The translations under genes and the position numbers were made by a program. From the NCBI RefSeq assembly GCF_000230895.2, contig NC_016604.1:1984001-2048000 (forward strand): 64,000 bases of DNA, given 5' to 3'. The notes beneath the pieces were generated by a model. The model was not told the origin of the DNA. It did no database searches and saw only the letters and a list, made by a program, of their open reading frames with translations. This DNA is from Mycolicibacterium rhodesiae NBB3 (GTDB taxonomy: Bacteria; Actinomycetota; Actinomycetes; Mycobacteriales; Mycobacteriaceae). Shown here piece by piece: positions 1 to 12,081 of this stretch (position 1 is its first letter; each line of letters starts with the position of its first letter).

Positions 1-1318
1 GGCGGTGCCTGCGCACCAGAATCCGCAGGATCGGCCTGCCGCCCGCGAGGAGAGCGGCGACGGCGATGAGCCCGGTCGGCTGGATTCCCAACGTGAATGC
101 CGCCGTCAACGTCGCGAGCGCCGCGGGCGTCATCCGCCCTGACGCGATGGCTCGTTCGATCAGCACGTAGGTGATGAGCGCGCCGGTGGCGATCTGTCCC
201 TCGGGGCGCAGGCCGTTGTTGAACGGCATCCAGGCGGCCAGCAGGACCAGGCCCGCCGCCCACACCGCAGCCCGGCTCGACGCCACTGCGGGACCCAGCC
301 GGGGCAACACCTCACGGGACAGCAAGAGCCAGCACACGATTCCGCATACCAGGTCTGGCAACCGGATCCAGATGCTCGAATCGCTGACGGTGGTCATCAG
401 CGCCAGGAGGTTGTAGTACCAGCCGAACGGATCCTCGGGACTGCCGAACCATCTGAAGTAGTTCGACATGTACCCGGCGTGCCCTGCGATACGCGCCATC
501 TGCAGCTGGTAGCCGTCGTCGGACGAGTTCGCGCCGATGATGTGCCACAGCAGGAAGCCGCCGACCACGACCACATCGGTGGCGCTGAACGTCCGCCATC
601 GCTGCGGTATGAGGCGCTGCATCCGTCGGCCGTCTACCTGGTCCATCCGCCACAGCGCGATCAGCGCGACGATCGTGGCGACCATCGCCAGCAACATCGC
701 CGACAGCTTCAAAACCGTTGGCTTCGTAGTGAACCGGGTGTCGATGACCGCTGATACCGACAGTCCCGGCGGAGCCGGTCCGGTCAGGTCGGTGAAGACG
801 CCGACGATCTGGGGTCGCAGGTTGGGGTCTGCGAAACCGGTGTACTGCTCCGTGCCGTCGGATTTGCGCAGTCCGACGAACGTCGCGAACGTGCCCGCCT
901 CGGTCGAGGTGATCTCGATGCGCTGGCAGTCGGGCGAGGCGACCCGTGACCGCGGCACGCTGGCGACGACGACGTTGCGGTCGGTGATGTCGACTCGCTG
1001 CGATGTGACAGTGACGAACAACGACTGCAGCGCCGCCTGCTTACCGTTCTTGGGTGCGGTGCCGAGCACCATCCCGCCGGACGGCGGCATCGCGCGGATG
1101 ACGTCGCAGGGCACGGTCGCCGTCATCGACACCGGAGTCAGCGAGATCAGCGGCGCCGTCACGCTGTTCAGCTGCCCGGCCTGTGGCCAGTTCAGCGTCG
1201 CGGTGGTCTGTACGACTGGCAGTAACGGCGTGGCGACCGAGAGCACGAAGCCGATGAGGCCGGCGATCGTCGCCACCCAGCGGGCAACCGCCACGTCATT
1301 TCTCATGGCCCCAGTCAT
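1..1318 (-). CDS. embB: Arabinosyltransferase EmbB, 3' part missing (cut by window edge)
   Basis: Membrane arabinosyltransferase (GT-C fold) that uses decaprenylphosphoryl arabinose to build the arabinan of arabinogalactan; target of ethambutol. The first 439 codons are visible. The ATG at 1318 overlaps the embA stop codon (ATGA). An N-terminal membrane segment (about residues 13-32) is followed by an extracytoplasmic domain ending in [12 protein letters not shown], then the catalytic loop SSDDGY with Asp267/Asp268 and the multi-membrane core ending in [11 protein letters not shown]. The loop reads [10 protein letters not shown]: Met274 corresponds to M. tuberculosis Met306, but Gln271 stands where Ile303 is expected. 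Assignment as EmbB rests on its place after embA and on the [14 protein letters not shown] stretch typical of EmbB. Confidence 0.95.
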   Translation of the reverse strand, partial: MTGAMRNDVAVARWVATIAGLIGFVLSVATPLLPVVQTTATLNWPQAGQLNSVTAPLISLTPVSMTATVPCDVIRAMPPSGGMVLGTAPKNGKQAALQSLFVTVTSQRVDITDRNVVVASVPRSRVASPDCQRIEITSTEAGTFATFVGLRKSDGTEQYTGFADPNLRPQIVGVFTDLTGPAPPGLSVSAVIDTRFTTKPTVLKLSAMLLAMVATIVALIALWRMDQVDGRRMQRLIPQRWRTFSATDVVVVGGFLLWHIIGANSSDDGYQLQMARIAGHAGYMSNYFRWFGSPEDPFGWYYNLLALMTTVSDSSIWIRLPDLVCGIVCWLLLSREVLPRLGPAVASSRAAVWAAGLVLLAAWMPFNNGLRPEGQIATGALITYVLIERAIASGRMTPAALATLTAAFTLGIQPTGLIAVAALLAGGRPILRILVRRHR

Positions 1319-4300
1319 GGCAAGGCCCTGATCGGTCCGTTACGGCTCCAGCCGAAGACCTGCGTCGTGCCCTGCTGAACGTCGGCATTCGGAGCCCGCG
1401 TCGCAGGCACCACCCGGTCGTAGCGCTCGATCGAACCCCAGTCGCGGTACCAGTCGTCACGCAGGTAACTCGGGACGGCGGTGGTGCGCAGCAGCGCCTG
1501 GATGAACAGGAACGGGCCGCCGTCCTCGGCGGACTGCCACTTGTTCGACGACGACACCATCTGCTTGAAGTTGGGCTGGATGCGGTACTCCGGCAGTTCG
1601 GCGACGCCCAGATGTTCTGAGAACGGCCGCTGGCACGGGAAGTTCGCTGCGGTCGCGATGTCCAGCATCACCGGCGTCTGCGACCCGAGGAGTTGTTGCG
1701 CGGTCTCGAGCACGGGCACCCGCGGCGGGGTGAACGCGAACCACTGATCGTCAGACAGGTTGGGGTCATCGGCGACGATGCGCGCGACATTGGCCTCCGG
1801 CGGTGCCCACGCCAGCGGGAAACGCAAATTCCGCCAGGCCTTTTGGGGGAAGATGTCGATGGGCTGCACATCCCCGAGCGCCTGATAGCTGCCGTCGGGG
1901 CGGTGCACACCCCACTGCAGCTTCAGCGACTGCCCGTAGTTGAACGAGCCGTCCTCCTCGTAGTACCAGATGGCGCCGGCGGCGGCGACCGTCACCAGCG
2001 GCCGGTCCGGCGTCCGCGGCGGCAGTTCGTACCACGCCGAAGTCACCTTGGCCGCAACGGTATTCTCGTCGTAACTGCCCATCACGGGCGTGCGCTTCGG
2101 GTCGAGGCCGAACGGCAGGAAGGCGTTCGATCCGTTGACGCCGACCGGTCCGTAGCCCCCGCCGGTGCCCGCCGCATAGCCGATGCCGACGTTCGGCTCG
2201 TTGGGGGATCCGTCGGAGTTCGCCAGACCCGGATTGGCGGTAACGGGCTCAGCGGGCTCCAACGTGTCGCTGACACCGTTCGGGGTGAAACCGACCGGAT
2301 CCTCGCCGCCGAGTGGACCGTACTCACCGACCTTCTGACCCGGAACCGGTTGCAGCATACCGGCATTCGTGTCGGGTTCGACGAGGACGGCGTCGGCCAT
2401 CGCGCAGCTCGTGGACGATAGACCTGATGTCAGTGCCGCGGCGTTGGCCTGCGCAATGGTATACGCGGGATAGCGCTGCGCGGCGCCCTTGGCCAGCGAA
2501 CCGACCTCGAGCACGACCATGATGACGGCGACGACGAGCAGCGGCGTCGACGCCAGCGCCCGGTTACGGCCGGTGTTGGCGACCTCGGTGTGACCGGCGT
2601 AGTCCATGCGGAAGTGCAGCCAGCCGGCAAGGAGACCGGCCAGTATCGCTAGCACCAGGAAGATGGTCAGCACCGGGATGCCGGCGATCACCGGCTGCTT
2701 GTCGAACCATGGCACCCCGTAGTTGCCGACATAGAACCACCCGTTGATACCTGCTGTCGCCCAACCCAAGACGAACAGCAGCGCCGTCACATACAGCGCG
2801 ACGTTGCGGCGGCTGTGCAGCCCGACCCTGGCGAACGAGAACGCGGTGACCGCGCCGAGCGCACCCGCCAGCGCGGCGAACGCACCGAACTGGGCGGTCC
2901 ATTTGGTCGGCGTGAACGTCAGCAGCAGCAGGCCGATAGCCGTCGTGCCGATCAGCCGCCACACGGGCCCGCGCGCCATGCCGGGAACCGTGCTCCCACG
3001 CAAAAGGACGGTCAGCATGCCGAACAGGCACACCAGCAGCACCAGCACCGCGAAGCGACGCGTCAGCGAGGCGTCGACGCTGTCCTCGACGAGGAGGAAG
3101 TAGTAGCGCAGGAAGTCCTGGTACCACGCGATGGTCGGGCCGACGACGTATTTGATACGTGCGGACTCGGCGACGGTGGCCAGGGTCTGGTCGCGGAAGA
3201 TGATCACGAAGATCAGCGCGGCCGAAGAGCCCAATGTGGCCAGCGGAGCGATCAGGCCGTCGACCGGCCGACGGCGGCGGACGATCCGAACGACGGCCCG
3301 CGCGCCCACGAGTAGAGGCGCCACCGCGATGAGGCCCTGCGGCGCAAGGGTCACCGAGAACGCTGCGACCACGATGGCGACCGCGTACGGCAGCAGGCGT
3401 CGGGTGCCGATGGCGTATTCGACCAGCGCCCACGCGGCGATGACACCGAACGCGATGAGCGGCTCGGGTCGCAGACCGTTGTTGAACGGCAGCCAGGCCG
3501 CGAGGAACACCGCTCCGGCCGTCCACACGGTGACGCGGTTGGCCGCGAGCCTCCTGCCGAGCCGGGGCAGCACCCAGCGGCTCAGGATCAGCCAGGCGCC
3601 GATGCCTGCAAGGGTCGCAGGGATGCGCATCCAGACGCTGGCAGTGCTGATCGCCGCGAGATGTGCGAGCACGGATTGATACCAGTCGAACGGCGCCTCG
3701 GTGGTGCCGAAGAAGCGGTAGTAGTTCGCGGTGTAGCCGGCGTCGGCCGATACGCGGGCGATGGTCAGGTTGTAGCCGTCGTCCGACGACAAGGCGCCGA
3801 TGATGTGCCACAGCAGCAGCGTCCCTATGACGCCGACGTCAGCCAGCCAGGTGGCCCAGCCCACCCGCCAGAACCGTCGCCACGCGTCGCCGCAGGCGCG
3901 GCTCCCCCGGCGGTCCAGCACGGCCATCGCCACCATTGAGGCGATGACACAGACCACCCCGAGCACCATGACGGCCAGCTTCAGCGGTGTGGGTGTGGTG
4001 ATGAAGCGGGTGTCGATGTCGATGCGGCCCGACAGACCCGCCTGCGCCGCGACTTTCAGCTCCGTGAAGACACCCGCAACCTGTGGCTTTTTCTCCGCTG
4101 AGAGGGTGCCGGCCGCGTCGGGGATGCCGATGAAGTCCGCGCCGACCTCGCCGGGGTTGGCCCAGATGTGCAGCGTGCTGCACCCGCCGGACTCTACGGC
4201 GGGCCGAGGTGCGACAGCGGCCACCGAGTCGCGGACCGCGACCACCACGACGTCTTCGGTGGCGCGCACGAACAGGCCGTTGCGGCTGGCGTCGATACCG

Positions 4301-4587
4301 TTCGAAGGGACTGTCGACACCACGAGCCCGCCGGCCGGTGGCAGCGTGGCGATCGCCTGGCACGGAATCGAGAGGTCGAGGGCCAGCGGTGCGCCTGATA
4401 CCAGCGGCGCGGTGATGTCGGTGATCAGCCCGTCGGGACCCGACGCCTGCGGCCACAGGATGGTGGCGGTGGTCTGCTGGACCGGCAGCAGCGGAACGAG
4501 CCCGCACAGCAGCAGCCCTGCGATGCCCGCGACGACGGCGATCAGACGCGCAGACCCGGGGGTCCGCTCATGGTCGTCGCGTGGCAC
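1315..4587 (-). CDS. embA: Arabinosyltransferase EmbA
   Basis: Integral-membrane arabinosyltransferase of arabinogalactan synthesis, working as a partner of EmbB; 1090 residues, near the 1094 of the M. tuberculosis protein. The GTG start gives MPRDDHERT, close to the remembered MPHDGNERS start of M. tuberculosis EmbA. Visible parts are the N-terminal membrane helix, the extracytoplasmic domain up to [13 protein letters not shown], the catalytic [13 protein letters not shown] loop, a string of membrane helices, and the large C-terminal carbohydrate-binding region with paired cysteines. It lies 78 bp downstream of embC, the only real gap in the cluster, and overlaps embB by 4 bp, so embA and embB are translationally coupled. 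Confidence 0.96.
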   Translation of the reverse strand: MPRDDHERTPGSARLIAVVAGIAGLLLCGLVPLLPVQQTTATILWPQASGPDGLITDITAPLVSGAPLALDLSIPCQAIATLPPAGGLVVSTVPSNGIDASRNGLFVRATEDVVVVAVRDSVAAVAPRPAVESGGCSTLHIWANPGEVGADFIGIPDAAGTLSAEKKPQVAGVFTELKVAAQAGLSGRIDIDTRFITTPTPLKLAVMVLGVVCVIASMVAMAVLDRRGSRACGDAWRRFWRVGWATWLADVGVIGTLLLWHIIGALSSDDGYNLTIARVSADAGYTANYYRFFGTTEAPFDWYQSVLAHLAAISTASVWMRIPATLAGIGAWLILSRWVLPRLGRRLAANRVTVWTAGAVFLAAWLPFNNGLRPEPLIAFGVIAAWALVEYAIGTRRLLPYAVAIVVAAFSVTLAPQGLIAVAPLLVGARAVVRIVRRRRPVDGLIAPLATLGSSAALIFVIIFRDQTLATVAESARIKYVVGPTIAWYQDFLRYYFLLVEDSVDASLTRRFAVLVLLVCLFGMLTVLLRGSTVPGMARGPVWRLIGTTAIGLLLLTFTPTKWTAQFGAFAALAGALGAVTAFSFARVGLHSRRNVALYVTALLFVLGWATAGINGWFYVGNYGVPWFDKQPVIAGIPVLTIFLVLAILAGLLAGWLHFRMDYAGHTEVANTGRNRALASTPLLVVAVIMVVLEVGSLAKGAAQRYPAYTIAQANAAALTSGLSSTSCAMADAVLVEPDTNAGMLQPVPGQKVGEYGPLGGEDPVGFTPNGVSDTLEPAEPVTANPGLANSDGSPNEPNVGIGYAAGTGGGYGPVGVNGSNAFLPFGLDPKRTPVMGSYDENTVAAKVTSAWYELPPRTPDRPLVTVAAAGAIWYYEEDGSFNYGQSLKLQWGVHRPDGSYQALGDVQPIDIFPQKAWRNLRFPLAWAPPEANVARIVADDPNLSDDQWFAFTPPRVPVLETAQQLLGSQTPVMLDIATAANFPCQRPFSEHLGVAELPEYRIQPNFKQMVSSSNKWQSAEDGGPFLFIQALLRTTAVPSYLRDDWYRDWGSIERYDRVVPATRAPNADVQQGTTQVFGWSRNGPIRALP

Positions 4588-4595
4588 GAGGCTCG

Positions 4596-4601
4596 ATGCT
4601 A
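4596..4601 (-). promoter_or_regulatory. Candidate embA promoter (-10 TAGCAT)
   Basis: TAGCAT on the minus strand lies 8 nt before the embA GTG, in the embC-embA gap. In M. tuberculosis the corresponding gap carries the embA promoter, where ethambutol-resistance mutations arise. No clear -35 is visible. Confidence 0.45.
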
Positions 4602-4665
4602 TTCGACGGGGCTGTCCGCACCGACCATGCGGGGCCGTGCGGACCGACTCGAGTACTTGCCGGCG

Positions 4666-7600
4666 TCAAGACAGCCGCAGCGGCGCCGGGCTCCACAGCC
4701 CGCTGCGCGTGGCCGATCCCAGTTCCAGTCGGGCCGGTGCCGCATTGGGGTACCACGGCGTGAGTTGCTGCAGCGCGCCCCAGTCGCGGAACCAGTCGTC
4801 GGCGAGATAACTGGGCACGGTGGTGGCTCGCACCAGCAGTTCCGTGATGCCCAGCGGACCGCCGCCGAGGTAGTCCATGACCGGGGAATTGGCCTCGGCG
4901 CCGAACCGGTCGGGCAGGATCCGCCACTTGGGCACCTCGGTGACCCCGTACTGGTGACCGAAGGGACGCTGGCAGGGGAACGCGAGACCCACCAGCCAGT
5001 CCAGCAACACCGGATCCTCGGTGCCCACGACGTCTTGCAGCGTGCGCAGCGCCGGGATGCGCGGCGGCGTGACGGCGATCCAGTGCTGCGGATTGAGGTC
5101 GTCGTCGGTGGCGGCAAGCCGCACCTGGGTGGCGTCGTCCGGGATGGCGGCCATCGGCGCGCGCAGGTTGCGCCACGCCGGCACTGCGCCGACGTCGGCG
5201 AACCCGACGCCGCCGCCCGGCTCATTCGCATCGGCCTGGTCGTCGGTGGCCCACTGGAGCGTGACCTCGCCCGGGTCGAAGCGTCCGGCGGCGGCGACCA
5301 CGAGCAGGGGTCCGCGCTGATCCTTGGGCGGCAGTCGGTACCACGCTGACCGCAGCGCGGCGGGCTGCTGAGTGCCGCTGCGCCAGCTGCCCATGACCGG
5401 CGTGGTCGCCGGGTCGAGGCCGTACGGCAGGCGCGCCCGCGATCCGTTGACGCCCGCCGCCGCGGTGGTGCCGCCCTCGGTGCCCGCCTCGCCCGCGGTC
5501 TCCTCCGCCTCGGGGGTATCGGCGAAGTTGGTGGCGGTGCCGGGGCCGCTTGCGACCTCGTCGGCCGACACGTCCGACGGAATCCCGTTGGGCCCGAAGC
5601 CGTCGGCCGCCACCGCGCCGAGCGCGTCGGCGACCGGTGCGTCCACCGGTTTCAGCATGGCTTCGTTCGGGTCCTGTTCGACGAGGACGTCTTCGGCCAT
5701 CCCGCAGTCCTTGCCCGCCACCGCCTCCAGGTTCGATCGTCCGACGCTCCACGCCGGATACTGGTCGGTCATCGCGAGGGTCAGCGATGCCACCTCGAAC
5801 ACGACGAGCAGCCATGTCGCAATTGCCAACGGCGACTGGACAATACGTTGCCATCGGCTCGGCGGCCCGGGCGGAGACACGTCGCGGCCGGAGAAGTGGA
5901 ACCACGCCGCAAGCAGCAGCGCGATGACCGAGAGCCCGAGCAGGAAGGTGGTGAAACCGAAGTTCCACTCCGGGAACTGGTTGCTCCACGGCACGCCGAA
6001 GTTGGAGACGTACCACCACCCGTTCACGGTCGCGAACGAGAGCGCCATCACGAAGAGCACTGCGGCGGCGAACACCGCGCGATTGCGGCGCGAACGCATC
6101 GCGACCGCGGTGACGGCGACGGCGGCCAACGCGCCGAGCGATCCGGCCAACCCGGCGAAGACGCCGAAGTGATGCGTCCACTTGGTGGGGGTGAACATCA
6201 GCGCGAGGAACGAGATGACGGTGATGCCGATGATGCGTCGACTCGGTCCCAGCGCGGTCCCGGGGATCCGGTACTTACGCAGCGACATCGCCACCGACAC
6301 CGCAAGGGTCAGCAGCAGTGTGAGCACCGCGAACCGGCGGGCGACCGAACCGTCGGGGCTCGTGGTGAACAGCCGTTCGTAACGGATGTGTTCGTCGAAC
6401 CAGCTCAGGCTCGGCCCGACGGCCGACTTGAACGTGTTGGCCTGTAGTTCGCCGATCAACGTCTGATCGCGGAAGATCAGGATGATCGTGACCGTGGATG
6501 CCGCGAGGATCGGTGCCAGTAGAGCCAGATAACCGAACCGCGAAGTATGGGCGGCCACAATGGTTTTCAGCGGTCCGACGGCGACCAGCAGCGCGCCTAC
6601 GGCGGCGATGCCGGTGGGTCCGGAGAACAGCGTCAGCGCCCCGATGATGATGGCGATCGCCACTGGTAGCAGCCGGCTGGTGGCCACCCCGCGCTCCACC
6701 GAACACCAGGTGAGCAGGATGCCGAGCGCGATGATGGGTTCGGGACGCAGCCCGTTGTTCAGCGGCAGCCAGAAGGCCAGGAACAACCCTGCCGCTGTCC
6801 ACGCCGCGGCCTGGCTGGTCTTGACGGCCTGGCCCAGCCGCGGTAGTACCTCGCGGCTGATCACCCACCAGCACGCCAGTGCCATCGCAAGGGTGGGCAG
6901 CCGCATCCACACGCTGTTGGTGCTGACGTGCGCCCACAACGCCAGCAGGTCGTAGTACCAGCCGAACGGCGCTTCGGGGGTGCCGAACCAGCGGTAGTAG
7001 TTGGCCATGTATCCGGCGTGCTCGGACACCCGGGCCATCGTGAGGATGTAGCCGTCGTCGGCGGTGTTGGCGCCGACGAAGTGCCACCACACCAGCACCG
7101 CGGTGACGACGCCGTCGAGCGGTTTGATCGACCACCACCGCGGCGGCAGGAAGCGTTTCACCGCTCTGCCGTCGGCGGTGTCGAGCAGATGAAGCGCCGC
7201 CAGCGATACCAGGGTCAGTGCAACCCCGACGATCATCGCCAGCAGCTTCAGAAGCGTCGGGGAGCTGCTGTAGCGGGTGTCCAGGGTCGCCGAGAACGTC
7301 AACCCGGGCGGTGCGGGACCGGACAGGTCGGTGAAGACACCGACGATCTGCGGGCGGAAGTCGTAGCCGCCGCGCTCACCGCGCAGGGGTGAGCCCGGGT
7401 CGTCGGAGTCGGGAGCCGACACCAGACCGACGAATTCGCCGGTGACCTTGTCGGCGCGGGCGGTGAACTCGAGTCGCTGACAGGCCGGGCTGAGCACCTG
7501 GTCCAGCGGCGCGCTGACGACCGGTGTGTTGCGGACGATCACGAGCAGGTCGTTGTTCACCCGTTCGATGAGCAGTCCGCGATCGATCGCCTTCGGCGCC

Positions 7601-7890
7601 TGCTTGGGCACCGTCGACAGCAACACGGCCCGGCCGCGGTTCTCCTGTCCGGTGAGCCCGGCGGCGGCGCTGCACGGCACGCTGATCGTCAGGTCGGTGG
7701 CCACGTAGCCGATCAGTGGGGCGTCGACGCTCTGCAGGACGCCGTTCTGCGGCCAGTTCAGCTGCGCGGTGGTCTGCTCCACCGGCAGCAGGGGGGTGGC
7801 GATCGCCAACGCGGCACCGATAAGCCCCGCGACAATGGCGATCAGTCGCGCAGTCCGGTGGTTCGTCCCGGTGGCCCCGTCTCCGGTCAC
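4666..7890 (-). CDS. embC: Arabinosyltransferase EmbC
   Basis: Arabinosyltransferase that extends the arabinan of lipoarabinomannan; 1074 residues, slightly shorter than the 1094 of M. tuberculosis EmbC. Starts with GTG overlapping the aftA stop (GTGA). Motifs: N-terminal helix ending [17 protein letters not shown], the extracytoplasmic domain, the catalytic [12 protein letters not shown] loop, [20 protein letters not shown], about a dozen membrane helices, and a C-terminal carbohydrate-binding domain ending [11 protein letters not shown], the EmbC-type ending. The N-terminal extension before the first helix is shorter than in M. tuberculosis. The ILTM in the loop contrasts with QLQM in the adjacent EmbB. 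Confidence 0.96.
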   Translation of the reverse strand: MTGDGATGTNHRTARLIAIVAGLIGAALAIATPLLPVEQTTAQLNWPQNGVLQSVDAPLIGYVATDLTISVPCSAAAGLTGQENRGRAVLLSTVPKQAPKAIDRGLLIERVNNDLLVIVRNTPVVSAPLDQVLSPACQRLEFTARADKVTGEFVGLVSAPDSDDPGSPLRGERGGYDFRPQIVGVFTDLSGPAPPGLTFSATLDTRYSSSPTLLKLLAMIVGVALTLVSLAALHLLDTADGRAVKRFLPPRWWSIKPLDGVVTAVLVWWHFVGANTADDGYILTMARVSEHAGYMANYYRWFGTPEAPFGWYYDLLALWAHVSTNSVWMRLPTLAMALACWWVISREVLPRLGQAVKTSQAAAWTAAGLFLAFWLPLNNGLRPEPIIALGILLTWCSVERGVATSRLLPVAIAIIIGALTLFSGPTGIAAVGALLVAVGPLKTIVAAHTSRFGYLALLAPILAASTVTIILIFRDQTLIGELQANTFKSAVGPSLSWFDEHIRYERLFTTSPDGSVARRFAVLTLLLTLAVSVAMSLRKYRIPGTALGPSRRIIGITVISFLALMFTPTKWTHHFGVFAGLAGSLGALAAVAVTAVAMRSRRNRAVFAAAVLFVMALSFATVNGWWYVSNFGVPWSNQFPEWNFGFTTFLLGLSVIALLLAAWFHFSGRDVSPPGPPSRWQRIVQSPLAIATWLLVVFEVASLTLAMTDQYPAWSVGRSNLEAVAGKDCGMAEDVLVEQDPNEAMLKPVDAPVADALGAVAADGFGPNGIPSDVSADEVASGPGTATNFADTPEAEETAGEAGTEGGTTAAAGVNGSRARLPYGLDPATTPVMGSWRSGTQQPAALRSAWYRLPPKDQRGPLLVVAAAGRFDPGEVTLQWATDDQADANEPGGGVGFADVGAVPAWRNLRAPMAAIPDDATQVRLAATDDDLNPQHWIAVTPPRIPALRTLQDVVGTEDPVLLDWLVGLAFPCQRPFGHQYGVTEVPKWRILPDRFGAEANSPVMDYLGGGPLGITELLVRATTVPSYLADDWFRDWGALQQLTPWYPNAAPARLELGSATRSGLWSPAPLRLS

Positions 7891-9782
7891 GGGGCTTGAT
7901 CGTAATTGGGCAGCCGAATGGCCAGCACGAACGGCCCGATATCGGACACGTCAAAGCGCGGATCGTCGAACAGCGCCTCGTCGAGCGCGACGTGGTAGCG
8001 GCGCACGTTGGGCTGGTTGGGATACACATCGGAGGCCAGCCGCAGCGTGTAGGTGTCGTCGGCGCCGCGGCGCATCAGGAACACGTCAGGTGCTTTCCAC
8101 GGCAGCGAATCCAGGCTGGAAACGAATTGATCGGCGTCGGTCAGCGTCGCCCAGCCCTCGATGGTCTCGGCGCGCTTCTCGAACTGGGCGAGCGGGTTGG
8201 CGTAGTGCGAGGTGAGCCCCTGGAACCCGTAGTAGGGGTAGTACGACAGGAAGCTGTAATCGGCGGTGAGCACGACGGTCTCGTCGCGTGGCCGCCCCGT
8301 CACCTCGGCGATCCTGGCGTCGATCTCGCGGTAGTAGCGCTCGGCGCCGGGTGGCCTGCGGTCGGCACGCTGGCCGTTGCCGTCGGTGTCGGTGTAGGCG
8401 ACGACGATGTCGGACCGCAGCACGTCGGGGATGTCCTGGCTGAACGTCAGCGCACCGAGGGTGCCCAGGGCCGCGGCCAGGGCGACCACGCGCCTGCGTG
8501 TTTCGGGCTGGTACCGGTGTGCGACCGCCAGCGCCACCTCGATGAAGCCGAACGCACCAGCGGCAGCCAGCAGCACCGTGAGTGTCGGCTGCAGTCGGAA
8601 CGACAACAGCGTGGTGCCGACGAGCGTGGTGAGCATAGACAGCAGCGACCACGCGTAGACGGCAAGGACAGCGACGGTCAACGCGCCTGCGCGGGTCGAC
8701 GAACGGGCGCGCCACACCAGCCACAGCGTGCCGAGCATGCAGAGCGCACCCAGCAGGGTGAAGCGCAGCATCGGGAATTCGAGGTTCGCGCCCGCCTCCG
8801 GCAGATAGTGCTGTGCCGTGCCGGACTCGGCGGGAGTGCCCTTGCTGGCGGCCAGCAGCCACGGGCCGAGACCGATCAGCCACATGGCGCCGGAGATCGC
8901 GGCGATGACAAGCAATCTGAGCAGCGGACCGAACGAGCGGCGCGCAATGGCGACGACGAGCGCCATGATCGTCAGGGTGAAGGCGGCATAGCCCAGTAGC
9001 AGTGAGTAGAACAGCGCCGCGACGCCGAGAAACACCCCGGTCGCGATGACGGCCGCCCAACCAGCTCGCGTTCTCCCGCCCTCCACCCCGTACGACTTGC
9101 CACCCCGCAGCCCCGACCAGGCCAGCACGAACACAGGGGGCAGTAGCACGGTGATGACGGCGGCATAGGGCTCGGCGGGTGAATACGCCAGCGTGGCAGC
9201 GGTGGTGACCGTCGAGACGATCAACGCATACTCGAAGCGAATCATCGCGGCCCACAACACGAACGCGAGCACGACGGCGACCGTGATCGAGATGATCGCC
9301 CAGGGTTTGAACATCTCCCATGCGGGCGTGCCGCTCAGCGCCGCCATGCGGCCGCCGATCCAGAACCAGCCGGGCGGATAGAACGGGGGCAGCCCGTAGT
9401 AGGTCATGTCGTGCAGGGCCGGGCTGTCGGCGAAACGGGTGAGGTACTCGGTGCGGAACTGCTGATCGACCGAGATGCCGAACAGATACAGCTTCGTCGC
9501 ACCCAGCGGCATCGCGAGCGTGACGACCGAGAACGCGGACAGGAACAGCGCGGTCCCGATCCGCGCGATGACGCGGCGACCCCGCCGCCACAGGAGTCCG
9601 CATGCGAAAAGGCCGGCCAGGCAGACGAATTGGCCGACGGTGGTCAGAGCATGCAGCTGGTTCGACGAGTTGTAGGCCGGCCATTCCACCCGGGCGATCG
9701 CGACGAGCGACACCGCCGTGACGGTCACCGCGATGATGACCGCCACCGCCATCTGGCCCAGTGTGGCCAGCGCAGCCCGCAT
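7887..9782 (-). CDS. aftA: Arabinofuranosyltransferase AftA
   Basis: GT-C arabinofuranosyltransferase that adds the first arabinose to galactan, priming the chain later extended by the Emb proteins. Sits between dprE2 and embC as in other mycobacteria. I chose the ATG at 9782 ([13 protein letters not shown]), 2 bp after the dprE2 stop, giving 631 residues; an in-frame upstream start at 9866 would add 28 residues but overlap dprE2 by 82 bp. The N-terminal two thirds are hydrophobic with about a dozen helices (for example [20 protein letters not shown]); the C-terminal third is soluble and ends in a globular domain ([21 protein letters not shown]). The 3' end overlaps embC by 4 bp. Confidence 0.93.
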   Translation of the reverse strand: MRAALATLGQMAVAVIIAVTVTAVSLVAIARVEWPAYNSSNQLHALTTVGQFVCLAGLFACGLLWRRGRRVIARIGTALFLSAFSVVTLAMPLGATKLYLFGISVDQQFRTEYLTRFADSPALHDMTYYGLPPFYPPGWFWIGGRMAALSGTPAWEMFKPWAIISITVAVVLAFVLWAAMIRFEYALIVSTVTTAATLAYSPAEPYAAVITVLLPPVFVLAWSGLRGGKSYGVEGGRTRAGWAAVIATGVFLGVAALFYSLLLGYAAFTLTIMALVVAIARRSFGPLLRLLVIAAISGAMWLIGLGPWLLAASKGTPAESGTAQHYLPEAGANLEFPMLRFTLLGALCMLGTLWLVWRARSSTRAGALTVAVLAVYAWSLLSMLTTLVGTTLLSFRLQPTLTVLLAAAGAFGFIEVALAVAHRYQPETRRRVVALAAALGTLGALTFSQDIPDVLRSDIVVAYTDTDGNGQRADRRPPGAERYYREIDARIAEVTGRPRDETVVLTADYSFLSYYPYYGFQGLTSHYANPLAQFEKRAETIEGWATLTDADQFVSSLDSLPWKAPDVFLMRRGADDTYTLRLASDVYPNQPNVRRYHVALDEALFDDPRFDVSDIGPFVLAIRLPNYDQAP

Positions 9783-9784
9783 GA

Positions 9785-10567
9785 CTAGATCGGGAGCTTG
9801 CGCATGACGGCGCGCGGAATGTGCCGGATCACCATCATCACGTACCTGAACGCCCCTGGCGCCCACACCAGTTCCTTGCCCTTGGCCGACGCCGTGACCG
9901 CGAGTTCGGCGACGTCTTCCTTGTCGACGGTGAACGGCGCCTCCTTGGCGCCGGTGGCCTTCCAGTGCGCGATCGTGGTTCCGGTGCGCACCTGTCCGGG
10001 CCTGATCACCAGGACGCGGACACCGAACTCGCGCAGGGCCTCGCCGAGCCCGAGATAGAAACCGTCCAGACCGGCCTTGGTCGACCCGTACACGAAATTG
10101 GACCGCCGCACCCGTTCACCGGCGGCCGAACTCATCGCGATGATCCGGCCGAAGCCCTGGGCGCGCATCTTCTCGCCGAGCAGCACACCGACGGAAACCG
10201 CTGCGGTGTAGTTGATCTCGGCGATCTGCACGGCCTTTCGCTGGTTCTGCCACAGTTCCTCGGCGTCGCCGAGCAGACCGAACGCGACGATCGCCACATC
10301 TACGTCCCCTTCGGCGAAGGCCGCGTCGATCACCTTGGGGTGGCTCTCGGTGTCGACGCCGTCGAAGTCGATCCACTCCACAGACTTCGCGCCCGCGGCC
10401 TCCACCTGGGCGATGGCGTCATCGCGCTTCGGGTGGCCCGGGACGTCGGCCAGCACGATGCGTGCGTGCGCGTTGCGCAGGAAGCGCTCGCATATCGCCA
10501 GCCCGATCTCGGAGGTACCGCCGAGCAGCAGGATGGTCTGTGGGTTACCGGTGGCATCAAGAACCAT
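9785..10567 (-). CDS. dprE2: Decaprenylphosphoryl-2-keto-ribose reductase DprE2
   Basis: Short-chain reductase that converts the 2-keto intermediate made by DprE1 into decaprenylphosphoryl arabinose, the donor for AftA and the Emb enzymes. 260 residues (M. tuberculosis 254). Shows the nucleotide-binding [10 protein letters not shown] near residue 14, the SSAAG serine region and the YGSTKAG catalytic Tyr/Lys motif. Its ATG follows the dprE1 TAA without any intervening base, so the two are coupled. Confidence 0.95.
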   Translation of the reverse strand: MVLDATGNPQTILLLGGTSEIGLAICERFLRNAHARIVLADVPGHPKRDDAIAQVEAAGAKSVEWIDFDGVDTESHPKVIDAAFAEGDVDVAIVAFGLLGDAEELWQNQRKAVQIAEINYTAAVSVGVLLGEKMRAQGFGRIIAMSSAAGERVRRSNFVYGSTKAGLDGFYLGLGEALREFGVRVLVIRPGQVRTGTTIAHWKATGAKEAPFTVDKEDVAELAVTASAKGKELVWAPGAFRYVMMVIRHIPRAVMRKLPI

Positions 10568-11968
10568 TTACAGCAGCTCCAAGCGTCGGGCCATGTCGGA
10601 TGCGAACACGCCGTTCGGATCGGCCTTGCGGCGCACCGCGATCCACTCGTCGATCAGCGGGTACATCTTGTGAAATCTCTCTGCGCTGACCCTGGAGTCC
10701 TTCGCGGTGTAGACCCGTCCACCGAACTGCATGACGCGGTCGTCGAGCTCGTTGAGGAATTCGTTGATCCCGGCTTTGTTCGGGAAGTCCATAGCGACGT
10801 TCCAGCCGGCCATCGGGAAGCTCAGCGGCGCCCGGTTGCCGGGACCGAAAAGCTTGAAGACGTTCAGCGCGGAGTAGTGTCCGCGGGTCTGGATCCAGCG
10901 GATGATCGCCTTGAACTCGTCGAGCGCATCGGGGGGCACCAGGAACTGATGTTGCGCGAAACCCGCTGGGCCGTAGGCATTGTTCCACCCGCTGACCAGG
11001 TCGAGCATGTGATAGAACTGCGACAGGTTCATGATCTTGCCGCTGTAGGTTCCGCCGAGCCGGTAGTACACCTCGCCGATCGCCATGAACGACAGCTTGT
11101 TCATCGCGCTCACCGGGAACACGTCGGGCACCGTGAGTAGTTGCGGCGCATCGAATTTCAGCGGATTCTTGGCGAGCTTCGGCGGCAGCTGGTCCAGCGT
11201 GGCGAGGCTTCCGCGGCTGACTGCGGCGCGGCCGAGCTTGGGCGGCGGGCTGATCAGGTCGAACCACGCGCTGGAGTAGGTGTAGCGATCTTCGCTGCCG
11301 TCGAGGTGCACGGCGACCGTTTCGTCGAGGTCCTTGGTGGCCACCCCGTCGGCGATGAAGTACGCGGTCTCGGTCCGGGTCATCGCGATGCTCGCACGCA
11401 GCACGATGCCCGTCAGCCCGTTTCCGCCGACGGTGGCCCAGAACAATTCGCTCTCCGGTCCGTCCGGCGTGAGGGTGCGTACCTCGCCGTCGGCCATCAG
11501 CAGGTCCATCGACACCACGTGGTTGCCGAAGCTGCCGGCACTGTGGTGGTTCTTGCCGTGAATGTCAGAAGCGATGGCGCCACCGACGGTGACCTGCCGC
11601 GTCCCCGGGAGCACCGGAACCCACAGGCCGAACGGAAGAGCCGCCTTCATCAGCTGGTCCAGGCTCACACCGGCATCGACGTCGGCCACCGCGGTGTCGG
11701 CGCTCACCGAATGGATTCGGTTCAGCACGGTCATGTCGATGACGAGACCGCCGCCGTTGCACGCCTGGTCGCCGTAGGAGCGGCCGAGACCCCGCGCGAG
11801 GATGCCGCGGCGCAGGAAGGTCGGGCTGGACGGCGCTGGGTCGTTGGCTTCGCGGACGGCGTTGGCGATCACGTCGACGTCCGGTGTGGAGAGCACCTGC
11901 GCGACTGACGGTGCGGTGCGCCCGAACCCGGTCAGGGCGCGCGAGGTCGTCGGAAGCTTCTCGGACAT
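10568..11968 (-). CDS. dprE1: Decaprenylphosphoryl-ribose 2'-oxidase DprE1 (Ala at the benzothiazinone Cys site)
   Basis: FAD-dependent oxidase that, with DprE2, epimerises decaprenylphosphoryl ribose to arabinose; 466 residues against 461 in M. tuberculosis. The FAD-binding part has [18 protein letters not shown] and the covalently bound flavin region of the vanillyl-alcohol-oxidase fold; the C-terminus [13 protein letters not shown] is typical. Residue 392 (codon at 10793-10795, GCT) is Ala within GWNVAMDF; it is 74 residues from the C-terminus, exactly as Cys387 is in M. tuberculosis. That Cys is the covalent target of benzothiazinones. First gene of the arabinan operon as seen here, with a candidate leaderless promoter. 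Confidence 0.96.
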   Translation of the reverse strand: MSEKLPTTSRALTGFGRTAPSVAQVLSTPDVDVIANAVREANDPAPSSPTFLRRGILARGLGRSYGDQACNGGGLVIDMTVLNRIHSVSADTAVADVDAGVSLDQLMKAALPFGLWVPVLPGTRQVTVGGAIASDIHGKNHHSAGSFGNHVVSMDLLMADGEVRTLTPDGPESELFWATVGGNGLTGIVLRASIAMTRTETAYFIADGVATKDLDETVAVHLDGSEDRYTYSSAWFDLISPPPKLGRAAVSRGSLATLDQLPPKLAKNPLKFDAPQLLTVPDVFPVSAMNKLSFMAIGEVYYRLGGTYSGKIMNLSQFYHMLDLVSGWNNAYGPAGFAQHQFLVPPDALDEFKAIIRWIQTRGHYSALNVFKLFGPGNRAPLSFPMAGWNVAMDFPNKAGINEFLNELDDRVMQFGGRVYTAKDSRVSAERFHKMYPLIDEWIAVRRKADPNGVFASDMARRLELL

Positions 11969-11975
11969 CGTGACG

Positions 11976-11981
11976 AGGGTA
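11976..11981 (-). promoter_or_regulatory. Candidate leaderless promoter of dprE1 (-10 TACCCT)
   Basis: TACCCT ends 7 nt before the dprE1 ATG, so transcription should begin at or next to the start codon. It probably drives the whole dprE1-to-embB series. Confidence 0.5.
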
Positions 11982-12046
11982 CCGTGCGGGGCGTTTCGGC
12001 CCGGGCAGCTGCGAAATCAGCGCACGGAGCACCGTCGGGTGTGGGT

Positions 12047-12052
12047 TAGCGT
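12047..12052 (+). promoter_or_regulatory. Candidate promoter of the DUF1023 cassette (-10 TAGCGT)
   Basis: TAGCGT about 29 nt before the ATG at 12082, predicting a leader of roughly 20 nt with only a G-run as a weak ribosome site. Divergent from the dprE1 promoter. Confidence 0.4.
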
Positions 12053-12081
12053 GGATATTCGACTGTTGGGGGTCTTGGCCG

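Noticed and set aside
9783..9866. 28-residue N-terminal extension of AftA
   Set aside because: It would overlap dprE2 by 82 bp and lacks hydrophobic character; the start 2 bp after dprE2 fits the operon style.
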